Of a stretch of DNA of 64,000 nt, positions 24,340-36,789 are shown one piece after another. The number at the start of each line of letters is the position of its first letter. The stretch's first letter is position 1. Location: assembly GCF_042186555.1 (NCBI RefSeq), contig NC_133324.1:4557558-4621557 (forward strand), written 5' to 3'. Both the position numbers and the translations under genes were made by a program. This stretch comes from Aquarana catesbeiana. Its lineage: Eukaryota; Chordata; Amphibia; Anura; Ranidae. A model generated the notes under the pieces. That model saw only the letters and a program-made list of their open reading frames with translations. It searched no databases and was not told the origin of the DNA.

Positions 24340-25740
24340 AGTCTCATCTGAGCCTTATCTGGAGTAGACAGGGAAGATGTTCTCTGAAGGTCTAGTGGAC
24401 ACTTAGCACAAGTTCCAGATCTTCCTCTGATTTTATCTAGAGTAGACAGGGAAGGAGTTCTCTGAAGGACTAGTGGGCACAAAGCACAAGCTCCAGAACC
24501 CCATCTGAGTCTTTTATGGAGAATAATAAAAGGGGTTCTCCAAAGAACTGGTGGACACCTTAGACAAGCTCTAGAGCCTCACCTGAGTCTGATCTTGAAT
24601 AGAAGGTAAGGGATTATCTGCAGGACTAGGGGACATATAGCACAAGCTCCAGACCCTAATTTGAATCTTATCTGGAGTAGATGAAGACTTGAAGAACTAG
24701 TGGATACCTAGCACAAGCTCTAGACCCTCATCTCAGTCCTATCTGGAGTAGACAGGAAGGAGGTTCTGTAAAGGACTAGTGGACATATAGCACAAGATCC
24801 ATAACCTCATCTGATTCTTTCTTGGAGTAGAAGGGGGAAGAAGGGGGGAGTTCTTCAAAAACTGGTAGCACCTAGCACAAGTTCTAGAGCCTCAACCGTT
24901 TCTGATTTAGCATTGATAGAAAGGGGGATCTCCGAAGGAGTAGTGGACATCTAGCACAAGCTCCAGGCCTCTGAGTCTTATCTGGAGTAAAAAGAGAAGG
25001 GGTTCTCTGAAGGACTAGTGGACATCGGGCACAAGATCCAGACTTCATCTGAGTCTTACCTGCAGTTGAATGAAGGGGGTTCTCTGAAGGACCAGTGAAA
25101 AGTCACCACATTCTCCAGACCCTCATCTAACTCTAATCTGGAGTCAACAAGAAGGAGGTTCACTGAAAGTTGTGTGGATACCTTGCACGAAGTCTGGGCC
25201 CTTATCTGAGACTTATCAGGAGTTAGACGGAAGGGAATTATTTGCAGGACTTCTAGCACAAACTTCAGACCCTCATTTGAGTCTTTGTTGGAGTAGACAG
25301 GGTTCTCTGAAGAACTAGTGGACACTAAGCACATGCTCCAGACTCTCATCTGAGTTTCATCTGCAGTAAACAGCGAGGGGGTTCTCTGAAAGACTAGTGA
25401 ATACCCAGCACAAGCTCCAGGCCTCTTCTGAGTCTTATCTGGAGAAGATGGGGAGGGGGTTATTTGAAGGACTAGTGGATGCCTAGCACAGCTCCAGGCT
25501 TCATCTAAAATTTTCACTGGAGTAGACAGGGGAGGGGGTTCTTCGAGGGATTAGTGTACAACAAACAGAAGCATCAGACCCTTATGTGAACTTCATCTTA
25601 TCTGTAGACAGGGAGGGAGTTTTCTGAAATACTAGTGGACACCTAGTACAAGCTCCAGGCCTCATCTAAGTCTTATCTGTAGTAGACAGGGAAGGGGTTC
25701 TTTAAAGGACTAGTGGACACCTAGGACAAGCTCCAGGCCA
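24340..25740. repeat. Degenerate repeat, about 80-bp unit, second arm, about 17 copies
   Basis: Same family as 19241-20800 (GACTAGTGGACACCTAGCAC, AAGCTCCAGACC, TCATCTGAGTCTTATCTGGA). It leads up to mini-exon M2 just as arm 1 leads up to M1. Confidence 0.87.
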
Positions 25741-26620
25741 ATGTGTCTTCCAGTGTCTTTCATGTTTTTCATTCTCACGTTCTTACAGAGAAGCAAAAAC
25801 ATCGGCCAGCAAAAAACATTCCACCAAGGTGACGAGCGCAGCCCGCAGGTAACGGCGCAGTTTATTTAGGGACAGAGACTAAATAAACTCCCCGTATTCT
25901 GGACTAACAGCCCTAATATCTCCTAACGTCTCAATTCAGCCCAAAAGTGGTAATCTTGTGTCCCCAATGCTTCTCTAACATCGAAATTCCATCACTTTTT
26001 ACACACTAATCCCACTGTATGGATTCTATAGGTGAGATCCATAGAACCCCATCAGCCGGCTCCAGATTCCAGGGATGCTCCTGCCATGGAGGACTCTATT
26101 CCTGAAATAAGGCCGGCTTTTATAGGGGTTGTGTCAGGCAAAGTTTATGGTGATGAGTCCAGTGCCAGCAGTGAATGGGGAGCAGACAGGCCGTCTGTGG
26201 CCACTGTGGGCTCTTCTGTCCATCTCAGCATTTACACCCTGTGAAATACTCACTGATACCCACCCTCATAAAGTCCATCATGGCACCAATTTATCAGTAT
26301 GATTGTCTTTTGGATTGGGTGGAGGTTGGGGACCCCCCATAGCTTTAGCCACATTGTATTATTAGGGGCAGAAAATGAGCCCAGTGATTGAGAGGGAAGA
26401 CCTATGAAGACATGCTTTTGTATCCAACACGTGACAGGACTTCAACACTTCAACACTTCATACACTTTGCCTGCACAACCCCAAGACCTGACCGACAGTG
26501 AGGTCAGGTGTCTAAAATGCTTCTATCTCTGGAAATTATACGAAGATCTCTGTACATTGTACAATGGTCTCTCTATCGTGATCTCTGTACATTATATGGT
26601 GATTGCTGGATAATATACTT
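25730..26620. repeat. Segmental duplication arm 2 (contains mini-exon M2)
   Basis: Paralog of 20780-21744 plus 24119-24330. Small deletions relative to arm 1 (for example in the region after 26320) and lack of the hAT insertion give the order of events. 26620-26815 is single-copy. Confidence 0.88.
25789..25848 (+). CDS. Candidate LOXL3 alternative mini-exon M2 (lysine-rich, 60 nt)
   Basis: A paralogous copy of M1 about 4.9 kb downstream: acceptor CGTTCTTACAG, 60 bases, donor CGCAG|GTAACG, phase 2 in and out. It is open and encodes 20 codons (after M1, REAKTSASKKHSTK onward). Four bases differ from M1, three of them changing the residue (Val/Ala, Asn/Ser, Arg/His); both copies keep splice sites, frame and the downstream inverted repeat (25859-25869 with 25879-25889). 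Flanking intron sequence is similarly well conserved, so the duplication is fairly recent and conservation alone does not prove coding use. Confidence 0.62.
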
Positions 26621-26814
26621 TGTACCTCCCGGCTGTTCCGGCGTTCCCATGGAGAGCTTGTTTTGTAGATGTGAGCAGATCGAGGCACGCTCATATGTTC
26701 TGTATTATTCAATGCTGGGAGGGATGCTATCAGCTAATAGTTCCTGAACAAGGAATGAAATGTATTTATTACATTGTGACGAGCAGAGAACGCTCAGTAT
26801 ATTTAGGATATCAG

Positions 26815-28212
26815 TTTACTGTGACATTGTGTGTCCAGAGAGTGACCACCCACCTGTGACATTGTGTGTCCAGAGAGTGACCACCTACCTGTGACATTGT
26901 GTGTCCAGAGAGTGACCACCCACCTGTGACATTGTGTGTCCAGAGAGTGACCACCTACCTGTGACATTGTGTGTCCAGAGAGTGACCACCTACATGTGAC
27001 ATTGTGTGTCCAGAGAGTGACCACCCACCTGTGACATTGTGTGTCCAGAGAGTGACCACCCACCTGTGACATTGTGTGTCCAGAGAGTGACCACCTACCT
27101 GTGACATTGTGTGTCCAGAGAGTGACCACCTACATGTGACATTGTGTGTCCAGAGAGTGACCACCTACATGTGACATTGTGTGTCCAGAGAGTGACCACC
27201 CACCTGTGACATTGTGTGTCCAGAGAGTGACCACCCACCTGTGACATTGTGTGTCCAGAGAGTGACCACCCACCTGTGACATTGTGTGTCCAGAGAGTGA
27301 CCACCCACCTGTGACATTGTGTGTCCAGAGAGTGACCACCTACATGTGACATTGTGTGTCCAGAGAGTGACCACCCACCTGTGACATTGTGTGTCCAGAG
27401 AGTGACCACCCACCTGTGACATTGTGTGTCCAGAGAGTGACCACCCACCTGTGACATTGTGTGTCCAGAGAGTGACCACCCACCTGTGACATTGTGTGTC
27501 CAGAGAGTGACCACCCACCTGTGACATTGTGTGCCCAGAGAGTGACCACCTACATGTGACATTGTGTGTCCAGAGAGTGACCACCCACCTGTGACATTGT
27601 GTGTCCAGAGAGTGACCACCCACCTGTGACATTGTGTGTCCAGAGAGTGACCACCTACCTGTGACATTGTGTGTCCAAAGAGTGATCACCCACCTGTGAC
27701 ATTGTGTGTCCAGAGAGTGACCACCTACCTGTGACATTGTGTGTCCAAAGAGTGATCACCCACCTGTGACATTGTGTGTCCAGAGAGTGACCACCCACCT
27801 GTGACATTGTGTGTCCAGAGAGTGACCACCCACCTGTGACATTGTGTGTCCAGAGAGTGACCACCCACCTGTGACATTGTGTGTCCAGAGAGTGACCACC
27901 TACCTGTGACATTGTGTGTCCAGAGAGTGTCCACCTACATGTGACATTGTGTGTCCAAAGAGTGATCACCCACCTGTGACATTGTGTGTCCAGAGAGTGA
28001 CCACCTACCTGTGACATTGTGTGTCCAGAGAGTGACCACCCACCTGTGACATTGTGTATCCAGAGAGTGACCACCCACCTGTGACATTGTGTGTCCAGAG
28101 AGTGACCACCCACCTGTGACATTGTGTGCCCAGAGAGTGACCACCCACCTGTGACATTGTGTATCCAGAGAGTGACCACCCACCTGTGACATTGTGTGTC
28201 CAGAGAGTGACC
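26815..28212. repeat. Minisatellite, 35-bp unit, about 40 copies
   Basis: Unit GTGACATTGTGTGTCCAGAG, AGTGACCACCCACCT. Very homogeneous; variants are mostly CCTACCT/CCTACAT and CAAAGAGTGATC. The open frames on the minus strand come from the regular period. Confidence 0.97.
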
Positions 28213-28479
28213 AGTCATGCGTGGGAGCTACCTACCAATTAAAGAGAAAAATTGAATTATGCTCAAGAGGTGGAAATGCATTTATTAGGATACATAACAA
28301 GACTGAACATGATATGGAAGAGATATCTTTATTGGCACAAATCTTGGAATGTGAATGGAATATCTGCAACATCCAGAGCAGAGCACCTCCAGCCAAAATC
28401 CTCTACATAGGGAAATGATTCTCCATCACTATGGAAGAACCTTTCTGTCTGGACCTGTGGCCTCCATGGTGGTCAGCTA

Positions 28480-29250
28480 ACCTGTCATCCACATCTTCTG
28501 ATACTGGTCCCATTTCCACCATTAATAATATCACAACTCATCCATCATCCACATCTTCGTACACCGGTCCCAGTCCCACCAGTAATAATATCACAGCTCA
28601 CCCCTTATCCACATCTTCGTATACCATCCCATTTCCACCAGTAATATCATCACAGCTCACCCATCATCCACATCTTCCGATACCCGTCCCAGTCCCACCA
28701 GTAACACAAACACAGCCCACCCATCATCCACATCTTCTGATACAAGTCCTATTCCCACCAGTGATACCATCACAGCTCACCCATTAGCCCCATCTTCTGA
28801 TACCAGTCGCATTCCCACCAGTAATACCATCACAGCTCACCCATCATCCACATCTTCCGATACCGGTCCCATTCCCACCAGTAAGACCATCACAGCTCAC
28901 CCATCATCCACACCTTCGGATACCAGTCCCATTCCCACCAGTAATACCATCACAGCTCACCCATCATCCACATCTTCCGATACCGGTCCCATTCCCACCA
29001 GTAATACCATCACAGCTCACCCATCATCCGCATCTTCTCATACCGGTCCCATTCCCACCAGTAATACCATCACAGCTCACCCATCATCCGCATCTTCTCA
29101 TACCGGTCCCATTCCCACCAGTAATACCATCACAGCTCATCCATCATCCACACCTTCGGATACCAGTCCCATTGCCACCAGCAATACCATCACAGTTCAC
29201 CCATCATCCACATCTTCTGATACTGGTCCCATTCCCACCTGTAATACTGT
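28480..29250. repeat. Minisatellite, about 60-bp unit, about 13 copies
   Basis: Unit TCATCCACATCTTCCGATAC, CGGTCCCATTCCCACCAGTA, ATACCATCACAGCTCACCCA. In one frame it reads as a Ser/Thr/Pro-rich 20-residue repeat, but it has no link to LOXL3 splice sites. 28213-28480 before it and 29250-29875 after it hold no recognised feature. Confidence 0.93.
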
Positions 29251-29875
29251 AATTGGGTGTTCGGACTGTACATAAAGCCTGGTATTCTAGTGATACTCAT
29301 CATTTACTCTTTCTATGGTGGCCTCCTCTAAGTTTCAAGGAACCAAGATAGGAGACACTTGTGTCTGTATCTGTCAACTAGGTGAGCCTGATTCATGGGA
29401 AATGCTCTCTCTCTTTCTATTCAGCCGTACGGTGGAGTAACCAAAGTCAATTCTCTTCTCATCTTCTTTTATTCTGTTCTACTGCTCCAGTGATGAATTC
29501 CTTTGTTCCCGCCAGCATGGAAAATTACAGTAGTTTCATAATCTGTTCATAATTAAATGGTATAAATGTGTGGAGAAGAACTTCCAACTGCAGACAATTC
29601 ACATCACGGAATAGAAGCTGAAATGTGAAACTTTCTCTGACATCCTAATGGGGCCGAACTCCAATTTTCTAAAGTATTCCTGTGCATGCTGGAAGATGTC
29701 TCCATTGACACTGACAGTTCTCCAAATAGTTACATAGTTAGCCTGGTAGAAAAAAGACAAAATCCCATCCAATTCATTCCACAGAGAAAATAGAATACTC
29801 TGCTTCCAGAGAACGCACCCTATAAATCTTCTAACCTTCTCATACCAATAGTCTCCGGGTTCCAATGCTAGGGGG

Positions 29876-30304
29876 GTGGTGGCTGCAGACTGCAATGTCT
29901 GCCTTTATACTATATGGGTAAAAATGGTTGAACTCGGGTGTCCTGCACACTTCCCTGACCTCAACCCTATTGATCACCTTTGGGAAGAATTGGTCAGCTT
30001 ATTGTCAGCAAGGACTTTTTTTGGCATCCAAAAATGTGAGCCAGGTCATCTCATCCAGCATCAGTACCTGGCCTCACAAATGGGACAAATCCCCACAGAC
30101 ACCCTCCAAAATCTTGTGGAAAGCCTTCCCAGAAGAGTGGAGGATGTTATAGCCACAAAGGGGGACAACTCCTTATTAATGGTTATGGTGGGACAGGGAC
30201 ACCTCCATATTAATGGTCATGGGGGAGGGGGGAAACTCCATAATGCCCATGGTGTTGGAATAGGATGTCCATCAAGCCCATACAGCTCTCCACTGATTTC
30301 TTAG
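29876..30304 (+). pseudogene. Tc1/mariner transposase C-terminal remnant
   Basis: The + strand reads PAHFPDLNPIDHLWEELVS, then QIPTDTLQNLVESLPRRVED and VIATKG, the end of a DDE transposase of the Tc1/mariner type around its third catalytic acidic residue. The upstream catalytic parts were not found, so it is a broken relic. Confidence 0.75.
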
Positions 30305-31425
30305 GCTATACAGTGCACCTACTGGCTACGTAAGCCAAATTTCAGCATTGGTGGGATAAAACAGCCATCAACTAATTATCAACTGTGGCCAGTAGATGAC
30401 TATGGACGCCACCACTAGTAGTGTTTTGTTTCACACACAAAAAAAAACTCAATGGCTGAGGTGACCCTCCATAATCATGGAGGTAGGTATACTGGACTAT
30501 CTGTGGGTGTCATCCAGGGGATTGTGCTGGGGAGGGGTTAGGAAAATGTAAACAAATAATGAGGTTGGCTAAAACTAAACCAAGACTACTTACCATTGTA
30601 AGTGATATGATGCTGTCATGTTAGGTTGATGGCCAGTCAGCAGGAAGTCATCCATGAAAGGTGCTTTATTTGGCACTTTATTATTTGATTTCTCCAAGCA
30701 ACAGGAGGCAACTCACAATTTCAAGAAAGGTAAAAAAAATGCCTTAAAATCATCACATCTGCAAAAAGGAAAAGTGCCAAATCCATACATGACCAACAAG
30801 GACAGATGGACACTGACAGGAACCCAGCAAAAGTATCTGTGGCCCTCTGTGATGTCTCAGCAACACCAGTAAGAGGTGGAAAGCTGTGGCAAAGCTGCCT
30901 TTTGCCACTTGTGTCCAAGACCAACACACAAAGAGATAAACCCGGTATATGTACCTGGAAGTGATGGAAAAGCTCAGATGAGAAATCTTCTACCAGACTT
31001 CCTATAGCTGGATGGGGTTTCATTTGGGCAAAGACCGATGATACCTTCACTCCCCAATGTGCTCTGTCACTGGAAAACACTGTGGAGACCTGTGATGGCC
31101 AGCCACCTCGGAGGTTTTCATTACTCATATTGTGCTGCTTCGTCATACAGTGATAATAACTCCCCTTTAAAAGTGGGGTCATGTTCCAGGGTGCAGACAG
31201 TGTTCCCCCACAATATTCTAATCCTCCCGAATTATAAAGGTCCCATAATGCACCCCACAAATTCCAGAGTGCATCATGAGCACAAATATGTCCTCCATGG
31301 TTCCCGATCACCACCTCCACCACTGAAACTTATGGGAAGCTGTGGACCTCCCAGTCCAAGGAGAATCTTCTCCTCCTCCTTCATCCCTCAGGGAAGTGGA
31401 AGGGCAGAATCTCACAGCACATGGT
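30305..31425. other. Unassigned intron sequence with a 200-codon minus-strand open frame
   Basis: A 200-codon open frame on the minus strand (30721-31323) is longer than chance alone usually gives outside a repeat, but I see no domain, signal peptide or splice context that supports it. It may be transposon-derived. The rest holds nothing recognised. Confidence 0.3.
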
Positions 31426-32235
31426 TCTAGGCTCCCACAGCACACAGGTCAAGGCTCCCACAGCACACAGGTCTAGGCTCCCACAGCACACAGGTCTAGG
31501 CTCCCACAGCACATGGGTCTAGGCTCCCACAGCCCACAGGTCAAGGCTCCCACAGCACACAGGTCTAGGCTCCCACAACACACAGGTCTAGGCTCCCACA
31601 GAACACGGGTCTAGGCTCCCACAGCACACGGTTCTAGGCTCCCACAGCACACAGGTAAAGGCTCCCACAGCACACGGGTCAAGGCTCAGAGAGCACATGG
31701 GTCTAGGCTCCCACAGCACACGGGTCAAGGCTCCCACAGCACATGGGTCAAGGCTCAGACAGCACACGGGTCTAGGCTCCCACAGCACATGGGTCTAGGC
31801 TCCCACAGCACACGGGTCTAGGCTCCCACAGCACACGGGTTAAGGCTCCCACAGCACACGGGTCTAGGCTCCCACAGCACACGGGTCTAGGCTCCCACAG
31901 CACACGGGTTAAGGCTCCCACAGCACACGGGTCTAGGCTCCCACAGCACATGGGTCTAGGCTCCCACAGCACATGGGTCTAGGCTCCCACAGCACACGGT
32001 TCTAGGCTCCCACAGCACACGGTTCTAGGCTCCCACAGCACACGGGTTAAGGCTCCCACAGCACACGGGTCTAGGCTCCCACAGCACACGGGTCTAGGCT
32101 CCCACAGCACACGGGTCTAGGCTCCCACAGCACACAGGTCTAGGCTCCCACAGCACACGGGTCTAGGCTCCCACAGAACACGGGTCTAGGCTCCTACAGC
32201 ACACGGGTCTAGGCTCCCACAGCACACGGTTCTAG
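31426..32235. repeat. Minisatellite, 23-bp unit, about 35 copies
   Basis: Unit GCTCCCACAGCACACGGGTC plus TAG, with GTCAAG/GTTAAG variants. It ends about 65 bases before mini-exon M3. Confidence 0.96.
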
Positions 32236-32299
32236 ATCTCAGTGTCCTCTTCTATGTCTAGGTGTCCTGCTCTCTAATCTGAATGTTATTCTCTTGCAG

Positions 32300-32359
32300 A
32301 CGTGTGAAGAAACAAACCTCTTCTAAAAAGGTCCCCAAGATGGTGGCTTCCAACCCCAG
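32300..32359 (+). CDS. Candidate LOXL3 alternative mini-exon M3 (lysine-rich, 60 nt)
   Basis: Acceptor TTATTCTCTTGCAG, 60 bases, donor CCCCAG|GTATCT, phase 2 in and out. It encodes 20 codons with five Lys and two Arg (RRVKKQTSSKKVPKM onward), open in the frame set by exon 3 or by M1/M2. Its sequence is diverged from M1/M2, but the length, phase, composition and a downstream inverted repeat (AGTTTATTC 32371-32379 with GAATAAACT 32410-32418) are shared. It sits between a 23-bp and a 52-bp minisatellite in otherwise unique sequence. Confidence 0.6.
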
Positions 32360-32689
32360 GTATCTGGGAGAGTTTATTCCCAAGACTTCCTTCCCCCCGG
32401 AGGAATGGAGAATAAACTTCTTATTCTGCTGCTTCTATCAAAATGCATTGATTTCCTGATTCATTCTATCATTAACGGCTATGCTGACTCTGTGTGTCCT
32501 TCAGTCGCTTACTATACATCTCTGCTGCCCTGCTCTCTCTGTTTATCCTTACCTGCTGTGTGTTTTGTCTTTGTATCTATATCATCAGGCTGTTCTCCTT
32601 ATTTACGCTCATTCAGTAAACATGGGGGTGTCCTGCTATATCTCCTACCCATTGTTGACTACCTTATAAATCTTAGACCAACACGCCTG

Positions 32690-33835
32690 TCACCATTTAC
32701 CCATTGGTGACTATCTTATGGACATTAGACCTACAGGCCTATCCTTATTTTCCCATTGGTGACTATCTTATGGACATTAAACCTACGGGCCTCTCCTTAT
32801 TTTCCCATTGGTGACTATCTTATGGACATTAGACCTACTGGCCTCTCCTTATTTTCCCATTGGTGACTATCTAATGGACATTAGACCAACGGGCTCCTCC
32901 TTATTTTCCCATCGGTGACTATCTTATGGACATTAGACCTACAGGCCTATCCTTATTTTCCCATTGGTGACTATCTTATGGACATTAGAACTACGGGCCT
33001 CTCCTTATTTTCCCATTGGTGATTATCTTATGGACATTAGACCTACGGGCCTCTCCTTATTTTCCCATTGGTGATTATCTTATGGACATTAGACCTACGG
33101 GCCTCTCCTTATTTTCCCATTGGTGACTATCTTATGGACATTGGACCTACAGGCCTCTCCTTATTTTCCCATTGGTGATTATCTTATGGACATTAGACCT
33201 ACGGGCCTCTCTTTATTTTCCCATTGGTGATTATCTTATGGACATTAGACCTACAGGCCTATCCTTATTTTCCCATTGGTGACTATCTTATGGACATTAG
33301 ACCTACGGGCCTCTCCTTATTTTCCCATTGGTGATTATCTTATGGACATTAGACCTACGGGCCTCTCCTTATTTTCCCATTGGTGATTATCTTATGGACT
33401 TTTGACCTACAGGCCTCTCCATATCTTCCCATTGGCAACTATCTTATGGACATTAGGCCTGCAGGCCTCTCCCCATGTTCCCATTGGTTGACTATCTTAT
33501 AGACATTAGACCTACAGGCTTCTCCTTATTTTACCAATTGGTGACTATCTTATGGAAATTATATCGACAGGCCTCGCCTCGTGTTCCCATTGGTTGACTA
33601 TCTTTTGGACATTTCAGCTTATAGGTTTTTCTTCATTTGCTAATTTATTAAACTATGTTTTGTACACTAGACCCACACGCCTGTCCTTATATATTCATTA
33701 GTTGACTTATGAACTTATGACTTATGACTTATTAGTTAGTCTTATGAACAGTAGACCCATCAGCCTGTTCTTACTCACTCTCTAGCTGACTATATTATGA
33801 ACTGAACATTAGACCTGCAGGCCTAAGCTATGAAC
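32690..33835. repeat. Minisatellite, about 52-bp unit, about 20 copies
   Basis: Unit GCCTCTCCTTATTTTCCCAT, TGGTGACTATCTTATGGACA, TTAGACCTACGG. The first 15 or so units are homogeneous; later ones decay. Confidence 0.94.
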
Positions 33836-35070
33836 ACTAAGCTGACCATACACTAGTGGAATTTCGTTCAACATGTTTCATTTTAAGAATATTTGTATGT
33901 TCTTCCAGTCATTTGTGGGATCAAATCGATGCTCATTTTCGTCGAGTTATGAAAAAATTTGAAGGAGCAGGATATAAACTTTTTTTTCCCGAATGAACAA
34001 ATTTCTCACGTCAAATGTAATTTTCATTCAGGAAAGTCCATTCATTCTGTCGTGGGGATTTTGCTATACGCTTTGCGCAAACCATGTCTTCTGCACTACT
34101 AAGCGCCCTTTCAGCCTTTTGGTATAACGCATCTCAATAAACCCGTGTCTCCCGCATTTCCCTAAGTAAACAGACATAGTCACCTTCCTCATGTTCTTAG
34201 CTCCATCGCTCGACTGCCTCTCCTGAGCACAGCCACTTGGTTTTTATTCATGGACAACAAAAGGAAATGACAAACAGGAAGTCATGGCCCCAACAGCCAA
34301 TCGCTTCCTCCATGCAAAATGACCACACAGGAAATTACCACACAGGAAATGACACTAAAGGGGAGGGCATCCACAGGAGTGAGAGGGAGAAGTGCACATG
34401 TCTCATCCAGTGCCCTCCGCCCAGCCACATCCACCATCTTGGTCAGCATGGAGCCCACTCAATACTGCTCAGAGTAACCAGATCTAGTGAGATCATTCTA
34501 CTTGTTCTTACAGGCTTGAGAAGATCTGCGGGGGCATTGCTACTGCTGTTGTCAATATACGGTACGAGTATACCAACAGGACAGATATCAATGTCCTCTT
34601 ATAAAAGCAGATATGTATCCAAAAGGGATAGCGTAGCCACAACAGAGATATAATATGTTTCTCTCATTATGCGGACTTCGCTTCTCTAACGTGCATAGAC
34701 ATTTGAAGGCAAGAAGTCCGGCGCATTGCCCTTGATACTTACAAACCGGCAAACACCCCACACCGAGAACACGTCTCCAAGCCCATGAGAAGGTTTTCAT
34801 ACTGACGGTTTTACCGCTGGTCCCAATTCAACCCAAATGGGCTCTGCTAGAACGCTCCTTGGTTAAATCAGACACAGGGAGACAGATGACAATCTATAAA
34901 GCACACATAATAAAATTTCCACAACAATTACAAATTTGAATGTTAAAAAAAATAAATTTGTAAGCATTTTGAAACAAATTTAGTCATCCAGTTAAATGTA
35001 TTGAGAATTTTTCATATGAATGTTCGTACGAACATTTCTTTGAAAATCTGCTAGGGTATGGACCAATGGA
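33836..35070. mobile_element. Probable transposon insertion with imperfect inverted ends (about 1.2 kb)
   Basis: It interrupts the decayed 52-bp array. Left GACCATACACTAG and right CTAGGGTATGGAC are imperfect inverted repeats, and both subterminal parts are rich in palindromic TTCGT/ACGAA motifs. The right end (GAACATTTCTTTGAAAATCT) recurs at about 35273. No transposase was seen; exact borders and target duplication are uncertain. Confidence 0.5.
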
Positions 35071-36050
35071 CTTTTGCCCATTGATTATCTTTTGAACACT
35101 AGACCTGCAAGCCTGTCTTTGTTGTGTATTTTTTTTACTATCTTATGAACATAAGACCTAAAGGCTGTCGATATTTGCTCACTGGTTGACTATCCTCCAA
35201 ATACTACACCCAGAGGCCTCTCCTCATTTACCCATTTGTTGACTATCTTATGAATATGAGACCTACATGAACATTTCTTTGAAAATCTGCTATGGTATCG
35301 ACCTATGAACTTTAGGCCTACAGGTCTCTCCTCATTTGCTCATTGGTTGACTGTTTTATAAACACTAGACCAACAGGACTGTATGGCTATGATTAAGGCC
35401 ACAGGCCAAAACATGTAAGCCTTTGTATTGATTGTACTCTACCTGTAGTAATAAAATCATTATTTTGGATGAGCAGGTTGCCGGCTTTCCATCTCCTACT
35501 TCAGACCCACAAGCCTGTCCTTATTTGGTGGGTTGCCTTATAAATTTTAAACCCATGGACCTGTCCTCAATTGCCCATTGGTTATCTTATGAATACTAGA
35601 CCTGCAAGCCTGTCCTAATTTGCCCATTAGTTGCCTATCTTATGAACTCTAAACCCACAGCCCTTTCCTCGTTTTCCCATTGGTTGACTATCTTATGAAC
35701 ACTAGACCCGCAGGCCTGTCTTTGCTGTCTATTTTGTTACTATCTTATGGACATAAGATTTAAAGGCTGTCCATATTTGCTCACTGGTTGACTATCCTCT
35801 AAATAATATACCCACAGGCCTCTCCTCATTTACGCATTGGTTGACTATCTTATGAATATGAGACCTACAGGCCTGGCCACATTTGACTATTTGTTGACTA
35901 TTTTATGAATACTTTACCACTAGGCCTGTCCTTATTTCCAATTAGTTGATTATTTGATGAACACTAGACCCGCAAGCCTGTCTTCATTTGCCAATTGGTA
36001 GTCTATTTTATAAACACTGGACCTACAGACCTGTCCTTATTGGCATGAAC
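35071..36050. repeat. Decayed continuation of the 52-bp minisatellite
   Basis: Diverged units (TTTGCCCATTGGTTGACTAT, CTTATGAACACTAGACC, AGGCCTGTCCTTA) continue the array after the insertion. The stretch around 35350-35500 (AAGGCCACAGGCCAAAACATG) is unrelated to the unit. Confidence 0.8.
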
Positions 36051-36055
36051 ATGTC

Positions 36056-36720
36056 ACGGAACGTCCCACACTCCGCTTGAGTGCTTCCGTCAGTATACCA
36101 CTTCCTCCCAGTCTGGACTCAGATATCAGATATTCCAACTGCTCTCAAGCATAAAACAAGGCGACACTTGTTTCACTGCTAACATGGACTATTTTATTTA
36201 GAATCAAAATTACAAGATTTTATATGCCGTTGGAACCTCCTCTAACAATACAACTGTAACCTAATTAACATGAGCTAGTTAACTAATCCTTTATACAGCC
36301 TAGGTGACTGAGACATGACCTTTTGCCCAGACTTGTGGTCACCGAGCTTCACACAGTAACAGAGTTAATTATCATAAGTACAACCACAGGACATTTTCTC
36401 ACAATAGCAGGAGCTCCAATAGGAGTCGGCCCGTCTCCTACATTGTATAGAGGACAATGTGATCAGCTCATTCAATAAACATGTTGAGTTCAGAATCAAA
36501 CAAACCAATAATAGGCTCTACATACATCCTGGGAGATATTGTGGACAAATATTTCTGTCCCATTTTAAGTACTCCAAGATATATTTTCTCACTCACCCTG
36601 TGCCAGGATAGCACAGGGTTACTTAGACATAAGAGGTGTATGGGGAGCTGAAACAAGGGCATCCATTACTTTCCAAGGGATTCTGAGTTCTACGGGCATT
36701 CCCGTCACAGAACACTTCAC
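36056..36720. mobile_element. Unclassified dispersed repeat, copy 1
   Basis: Starts TGTCACGGAACGTCCCACAC. Its first 150 or so bases match 38438-38590 (TGTAACGAAACGTTCCATAC onward), showing a dispersed element. No protein domain was recognised; an LTR or transposon end is possible. Confidence 0.5.
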
Positions 36721-36789
36721 TTGTTGCTATGGGGTCTTAATAGGATTTCACAGTCCAGAACTCCAGACACTCCAGACACCAACCCCTCC

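Noticed and set aside
26803..28218. Minus-strand frames of up to 190 codons
   Set aside because: 35-bp minisatellite; the peptide is only the repeated unit.
31426..32235. Regular short repeats that might suggest a CRISPR array
   Set aside because: The units are directly adjacent with no unique spacers, and the genome is vertebrate.
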